The notes beneath the pieces were generated by a model. That model made no database searches and was not told where the DNA came from. It saw only the letters and a list, made by a program, of their open reading frames with translations. A stretch of DNA of 64,000 nucleotides from NCBI GenBank assembly GCA_016490735.1, contig JAEMWC010000037.1, positions 1,387,001 through 1,451,000 on the forward strand, in the 5' to 3' direction. Both the position numbers and the translations under genes were made by a program. Numbering within the stretch: the stretch's first letter is position 1; each line of letters starts with the position of its first letter. Shown piece after piece: positions 58,507 to 64,000 of this stretch. The stretch comes from Pachyseris speciosa (lineage: Eukaryota; Cnidaria; Anthozoa; Scleractinia; Pachyseridae).

Positions 58507-60206
58507 ATGTCAGAGATGAACAAGAAAGGCAAGGTTGACTGGTCGAAAATCGATGGCTCATCACCGAAACCGAAACGGCTTCACTTGGAAAAAGACGAAA
58601 CAGATAGCTTGTATCACTGTCCAATACAAGTGTGTCATCACGATGGATTTAAAAGTCAACGCGGTTGCAGGAAACACGTGAACACCAAGCACAGTTGGTT
58701 CTTTTTCTTCGACGAAAAGCCCGTTGTAAGTACCAAAGAACTTGCCGATGACGATAAAGCGAGCGAAATCGCAAAACCACCCGCCAGAGTATTGCCATCA
58801 TTTTCGGTTTGCAGCCAAATTGGCGAATCATTCACGAAATGGTTGACTGGAAGTGGCGGTGGTTGCAAGAAAGATCGCGCAGCTCAGCAGATTGTCAAGA
58901 GGTGTTTCAAATTTCTCAAATTTTGCTGCGAAGACGAGGAGGAATTGAGTTTTGAAGTGCTGGACTTCAGCCTGTGTTCTCACAGTCTGTTATTCAAGTT
59001 TATCGATCACTTGCAGGACGAATGCAAGCTAGGACACGGTGGACGATTGGGCTACATTGATGCCATCTCTGAAATGATCGACTTCAGAAAAATAAATGGC
59101 GCCTCTGACGCAGTTCTCCGAAACTTGTCATCGACAGAATTGTACCTGAAAAGAGCTCGCAAGACGGTGGCAAAGATGATGAGATTGCAGTGGACACAAG
59201 ATCTAGACATTGAAACTCTGGATGCTAGGGGGCACTGGGCAACCCTGGAAGAACGGTTAGAAGTGGTGACGTTTCATTTGCCTCGTTACGAAAACACCGT
59301 GAAGACGTGCAAGACAAGTCCGGGTCAAGTCAACCCGTCGGACTTAACATTTGCCACGAAATTTGTAGCGGTGTATTTGTTCATCAAGGTGAAGGGGTCT
59401 CGCCCTATGACTTATCAGTACTTGACAGTCGACATGGTTAAGACGGCCAAGGAGAACGGGGGATTTATCGACCAGAAAAAGTTCAAGACTGCTGGCAAGT
59501 ACGGATTTGACTCGTTGATTCTGACCGACGCAAGCATGCAGGTGCTCGATGGCTACATCGATTTCGTAAGACCATTGCTGAAACCCCAGTGCGAGTTCGT
59601 TCTGGTGACGAGAAATGGGGGCCAACACAGCAAATTGGGCGATGTCATGAGCAAACTAGTCGTTGACGCAATCGGAAAGTACATTCACCCGACGCGCTAT
59701 CGCCAAATCGTCGAAACGCAAGCCTCAATCAGCTCACTAGCAAAGAGCAAAGGATTTTGTCGGAAGATCAGAAACACAGCTCAGCCGTCGCCAAAGTTCA
59801 CTATCAAAAGCAGAGGTCGCGCGAAGTTGCTGCGAAGGCTCACGAGTGTCTGCAAAAGCTACAAGGTGCTAAAGGCTCCGAACTGGATAAGGAGGTGAAT
59901 ACGAGATTTCGCGATTCAACGTCAAGTTCTGCGGCACTGGCTGAAAGCGCCGAATCGAAAAGCGTGGTGCCCCCTGAGAGGAATGCCCCACCGACAAACC
60001 CATTGCGAATCCAAAGAAGTCAGCGCAGGGCGTTGAAATTTACAGCATACGAGGACGAGTTTCTCAAGGAAGGCATTGCTAAGCACGGATTTGGACAATG
60101 GACCGCTATTTTGAGAGATCCCGAGTACACGTTTCAAGAGGGCAGAACGGCAGACTCTCTAAAGAAAAGGGCTGGACTCAAATTTTCACCAGGGTCATGC
60201 ACCTGA
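58507..60206 (+). CDS. Crypton-like zinc-finger / tyrosine recombinase / Myb protein (frameshifted)
   Basis: The first frame (58507-59898, 463 codons) opens at ATG in CAGATGTCAGAGATG. Residues 38-62 form a C2H2-type finger (C38, C43, H57, H62). Residues 110-300 are a helical core-binding-like part. Residues 285-400 look like a tyrosine-recombinase catalytic domain: box-I-like Arg in KGSRPMTYQ (R299), a Lys-rich beta region (KKFKTAGKYGF) and HPTRYRQ (H394, R397). The reading then moves by one base between about 59712 and 59740 into a second frame (to 60206), which supplies SEDQKHSSAVAKVHYQKQ, whose Tyr (59802-59804) is the likely nucleophile, and a C-terminal Myb/SANT-type domain (KFTAYEDEFLKEGIAKHGFG, QWTAIL). 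In the first frame the tail after the HxxR motif has no nucleophile context. It could be a broken copy, an assembly indel or programmed frameshifting. Crypton-type elements use such recombinases to excise and insert. Confidence 0.72.
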
Positions 60207-60451
60207 ACTGAACACTTTTTCTAAACGCCGAGATAAGTTGTTTTTGGCATATCTACTACTAAGAAAGCTTGTCGTGCTTCCTCGTTAAAGTAAAAACCAA
60301 CAGCAGTCATTGATTAAGCAAAATGCTTGCCATTCATTGAACTGAACTGCCACAGAACTATAATGATGTTTCTCTTACAAATTAAAGCGTGAGTTTAATG
60401 AATGTAATATATTATGTACTCTCTAAAGGAAAGGGCTGGACTCAAATTTTA
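60152..60451 (+). repeat. Repeat of the recombinase gene's 3' end
   Basis: CTCTCTAAAG(A/G)AAAGGGCTGG followed by ACTCAAATTTT occurs at about 60153-60184 inside the coding end and again at about 60419-60450 after the stop. The second copy lies between the two convergent genes. Confidence 0.8.
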
Positions 60452-60488
60452 TTAGCCAAAATAAACTATAACTAAGCCTTAAACGAGA

Positions 60489-63400
60489 TCATTTTTGACT
60501 GAAAAAATACTTCGTTATAGTGTTCTGAGCCTTTCTGTGTCCGGGCTGACTGCTGGCGGGTCTCTTTCGCTTCCTAGTGGAACTCTCTCTGAGCATTGCT
60601 TCTGATAGTGCGCAGTCGTCGTTTTCGCGGAACTGTCTACAGTGGCCACTCGTAATCGGCACGGGGGTCATGAACATTGCTTCTTCGTCACTGTTCTTTT
60701 CAGCTTCGGGGGAAGCTGGCGAAACTTCCTCTAGGGTACCTTGCGATGATTCTCCGAGATCATGGATAGTCGGCAATGTCTGGACCAGATTGGTTACCAG
60801 ATGTCTGTCTTCTTTCTTTAGCAGACCTTCAGCACAACACCATCGTCTCCTTGCTTCTAACGCAAACTCGCACTTTATGGTGCCCAAGTTTTCATGATTG
60901 TTCTTGAGTTTGTCTTGCAGCACCTCTCTGTATGCGTCCATCGACGCCCTAGTTTCTCGATCCAACACTGCTGAAAGGGTTAGGTTGCACTGGTATAGGT
61001 CCCTCTCGGTCGCTTGTAGCCCGGTGACTCAAACGCCTTTTTCGCTCGCTCTCTCTTGGCCACCAGTTCTTCTCGCCGAGCCTGCGCGTTGGCTACCTCC
61101 AAGTCGCGCCGTATTGGCGTAGGCAGGGGATCTGAACTATCTCTGGAAAGCAATTCCACATGCTCCTCTGTGACGCCTGTGGACAAAAGGTTCTGCCGTC
61201 TGTCTTGATACATTCGCTCTTCAAACTCCTTCGCTGCCTGGACCTCCTTAACCCGTGCCTGCAACATTTGAGATAATTGGCGGTAACGAAGAGACATTGG
61301 CGAACACTGCTCGAGCGCTCTCTCCAACACAGCAACCATTTCATCCTGGTCTAAAGCGAGACGTTCTTCTTGGGTGATCTCTCGTGGGACTTCTCTGTCT
61401 TCTCTCGTGGAGTTTTCGCCACCGTTTTCTTCAGTGGTGCTTGCCAACGTATCAGCCAACGACAAACTTCTGAGGGCGTCTTTCTCAAGCTCTGGCAGTG
61501 AACCATCGAAATTAGCCGCTTGGTCTTCGTCACTGACCCCCGTGTCGTCTGATTCATCGTCATTATTTACCTGGCGCGCCTTTTCTGCCGCCCACACCAC
61601 GCAGTGCATTGGGTTTTTTCTCAACCATCCTGCAGCCTTTTTCTTTGGTTCTGGCAGGCTCTTAAATGTATAATGTCGAAGTCGTCTGTCCATGGCTGGT
61701 TGGTCTTCGGGCTTGAACTGCAATTTCTGTTGGGCAGTTAGTAACATGGGGCACCGGTTGATGAATGATTTGGCTGTCTGGTACTTTACATCGGCTGCTG
61801 TGTAGCCCCCCTGAGTCAATATCTTCCAGTCATCTATTTCCATAGTCGAGATGGATGCTTCGTCAATAAAAATGACTTCGGTGGTTTTATTGATCATTGC
61901 TTTGTTAAAAGCTCTCTGTTTCGTAACGGTTGCAATGTTTGAGTGGTGGATGAGTCCAAGGACTGGTTGAAAGAGACTAGTCTTCCCGCTATTGGCGTCC
62001 CCGATTAGACACGGAACTTTGTCTTTGTGACGTTTCTGATTAAAGTGTAGTAACTTTAGAAAGTCGTCGCAGAACTCACTGATGTCGCTCTCCGTTAGGC
62101 TGTTTTCTAGGATTTCCCTGAAGTACTTAGGATCTGCATTTCGTTGAGGATCGTACTTTGAGAAAGCACGTGGCGTGACCAGGCCAATTTTTTCTTCTGG
62201 AATGGGACTTTCCAAAAAGCGCCTTTCTTTAATGGACCAGCAGTGGCCAGCATTCACTTCAATGAGGTTGTAGTCGACCCTAATTGGACGTATGACTTCG
62301 CAATCTGGATCGGCAAGAATGTCGATTACTCTTCTCATGTTCTTTAACAACCTCCCCTTGAAAGATTCGTTCGACGCAAGGCAATTTACAAATGCACTGA
62401 CCTCGCATTTGTAGCCGTATGTGTACTTCGCTTCGGATTTCTTCTTGTAAATCTTGCCTCGGAACAGTGCATACTCCAATTTCTTCATGGCGATACCAAT
62501 GTCGTTTATTAGGACAGTCAAATGATCTGATAGTCGTGCGTCGTCATCTACTTTTGTAGTTCCCTGGCTTTCATCGTGAAATCCCAAAACATCAATCGTT
62601 AGCTTTGCATCTAGAAGTTTGGCGATAGCTTCTTGTAGCGTGGAACTATAAGACGGATTTATGAGACAACATCTAACAACGTTCTCTGTACCGCAATCGC
62701 CGTCGAATTCAAAATCACCAAACAAACACTCTATTTCTCGCTGGAAGCATTTCTCATAGGAATCATTTACTAGCTCTTGAATCATAGGATTCTTGTGATC
62801 TTTTAAGACTTGGAACAGTTCTTTCATGGCAGTAGCTTCTTTGCCTTCGTAGCATGGTACCTAGCAAAAACAAGTAGTACCTGGTCAACTTGAGATTGTA
62901 GTAAAGTTGATATGCTCCAGTCCAATTCGTATGATAGTTTCTCGGACTACTTTTAGCCAGAAGAGCCAAAAACTTGCCTAACGCTTCGAAGATATTTCAT
63001 GTAATTTCAAAAGCACTGATTTTGTTTACTGCGGTAGAACTTACGCACGGTGTTGTCAAATTTTTTTTTTATAAAATATGTATCTGGTCCTTTTTTTGAG
63101 AGTTTTTATGTATATAATAAATATTGGTGTACCTGTTTTGCTGTGGTGTCCACATCACAATCCAGTAGTGCACGGTGAATGGTAAGAGGGTTAGCAGGGG
63201 CACCATTTGGGGTTGTCAATGCTATCCAGTATTCAACAGACGGACGTAATTTGTCGTTTATTACTGTAGGGTGGTTCAAAATCCATTCTTGTGTAGAACT
63301 ACTGGCAGCTTGGCTCGGGGTTAATACTTCGTCGACGTTCTCATCGCTGTCTTCACCATCGTTGTTTGATGCTTTTTTCCCTTTGCTCTTCTTGCGTCCT

Positions 63401-63704
63401 TGTGCACTTATTGCACTAAAGAAAAATGCGACGTTTTTAATATCTAGGCAAATTAAGAGAAAAACGATCAGAATAGTCATTCAGCGACAACTTTATATCA
63501 TGAACTGACAAGCTAAGACATAAGCAAGATCGTAGTTCAAAGGAAATACTCACCACTTATTGCTTTGTCACAAGTCTCTCTTTTCGAACACACGTCACCC
63601 CATGCGGTCTGTAAACCTTCTTCGCTGACTTTGCAAATACATTGTGCTCTGATAATGCTACATTTTCCCGATATTATATGGCCTGGCTGTTCAGTTGCCG
63701 ACAT
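60489..63704 (-). CDS. Superfamily-3 helicase protein with C-terminal PCNA-binding motif (spliced, one frame break)
   Basis: Exons 63704-63554 (ATG; Cys-rich, CSIIRAQCICK...C...C), 63398-63133 (KKSKGKKASNNDGEDSDEN, a basic-acidic linker, then WILNHPTVINDKLRPSVEYW) and 62860-60489. Both introns are GT-AG with matching phase. In the long open frame from the Met at 62827 there is Walker A GDANSGKT (276-283), Walker B EVIFIDEA (317-324), then ILTQGGYTAADVKYQ, CPMLLTAQQ (motif C position) and DRRLRHYTF. This is the order of an SF3 (parvovirus/papillomavirus-type) helicase. Residues 420-615 are acidic and coiled-coil-like. That frame stops at 60980, but the next frame is open from about 61030 and reads as natural protein (DAYREVLQDKLKNNHENLGT), ending QNTITKYFFSQK. 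One base appears to be missing in a GGG run near 61026. No HUH endonuclease domain was seen. It converges on the recombinase gene 283 bp away. Confidence 0.72.
60504..60527 (-). other. PIP-box (PCNA-interacting) motif at the C-terminus of the helicase gene product
   Basis: QNTITKYF fits the consensus Q-x-x-(I/L/M)-x-x-(F/Y)-(F/Y) at every position. It lies four residues before the stop and behind a basic stretch (RKRKRP, HRKA), the usual location for PIP boxes in replication proteins. Function is inferred. Confidence 0.6.
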
Positions 63705-63720
63705 GGATATCGTGTTCTGT

Positions 63721-64000
63721 TCATGGTGCCACCGATTTTACCTCAAGGAGCAAGCTGAATTTATACCAAATCGACTTGTGATATCTCGGGGAATATATTT
63801 GGCAAAAGAAAACAAAGTCAATGGTAAACTGAGGAAGTGTTGATTTGAAACACAATAAACCTTTGAGAAATGCTACACGCCAACAATTTGCAGTGACCTG
63901 TTTGTTTAACTATTTTCTATATCTGTGTACTGGTCATGGTGCCACCGATTCTGCCTTCAAAGGAACAAGCTGAATTTATATCAAATCGACTTGTGATATC
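63721..64000. repeat. 66-70-bp direct repeat upstream of the helicase gene
   Basis: Sequence at 63721-63786 (TCATGGTGCCACCGATTTTA...AAATCGACTTGTGATATC) recurs at about 63932-64000, where the window ends. The copies are about 211 bp apart and differ at a few sites. The first copy begins 17 bp upstream of the helicase ATG, so the repeats form its 5' leader or promoter side, or part of a terminal array. Confidence 0.85.

Noticed and set aside
60577..61122. Plus-strand frames opposite the helicase gene
   Set aside because: Antisense shadows of the helicase coding sequence.
1..64000. CRISPR arrays, bacterial operons or ribosomal RNA
   Set aside because: No regularly spaced repeat-spacer pattern, no Shine-Dalgarno-led gene strings and no rRNA-like sequence; the region is clearly eukaryotic.

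Overview
The window is animal nuclear DNA: short exons with GT-AG introns of 0.1-7 kb, A+T-rich introns, and many inverted-repeat transposons, Penelope-like and LINE fragments. The gene families (FN3 receptor tyrosine phosphatase, discoidin plus fucolectin modules) and repeats resemble an anthozoan cnidarian, most likely a stony coral. That assignment is inference; no marker gene fixes the species. Gene models were built by reading splice sites and checking that every exon-exon phase agrees. Layout: (1) 1-20434, minus strand: the 5' two thirds of a receptor-type protein tyrosine phosphatase. It has a signal peptide, eight FN3 domains, a membrane helix and the first half of a PTP domain, then runs off the left edge before the catalytic loop. 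(2) 20435-30850: intergenic DNA with repeats, a tRNA-derived repeat unit and two decayed duplicates of exons from the two flanking genes. (3) 30851-41591, plus strand: a secreted or cell-surface gene with signal peptide, F5/8C (discoidin), two F-type-lectin (FTP) domains, a second F5/8C and an FN3 domain. Its end was not found; a dead FN3 exon lies 8 kb downstream at 49947. (4) 43366-57050: repeats, including an L1-like fragment, a 4.5-kb nested fold-back structure, a Penelope-like fragment and a decayed endonuclease-bearing RT element. (5) 57575-64000: the most unusual part, two convergent transposon-type genes. The plus-strand gene encodes a zinc-finger / tyrosine-recombinase / Myb protein (Crypton-like) with a frameshift. 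The minus-strand gene is spliced and encodes a superfamily-3 helicase whose last residues form a PCNA-binding (PIP) box. An array of GGAAC/GTTCC motifs precedes the recombinase gene and a 66-70-bp direct repeat precedes the helicase gene. Together they look like a recombinase-plus-replicative-helicase mobile element. How the parts relate: the two receptor genes are divergent and both use phase 1-1 exon modules, so domains can be gained, lost or skipped without changing frame, and the decayed exons show this turnover. In region 5, a recombinase for excision and integration and a helicase with a PCNA tether would make sense as one replicating transposon, but that is inference.
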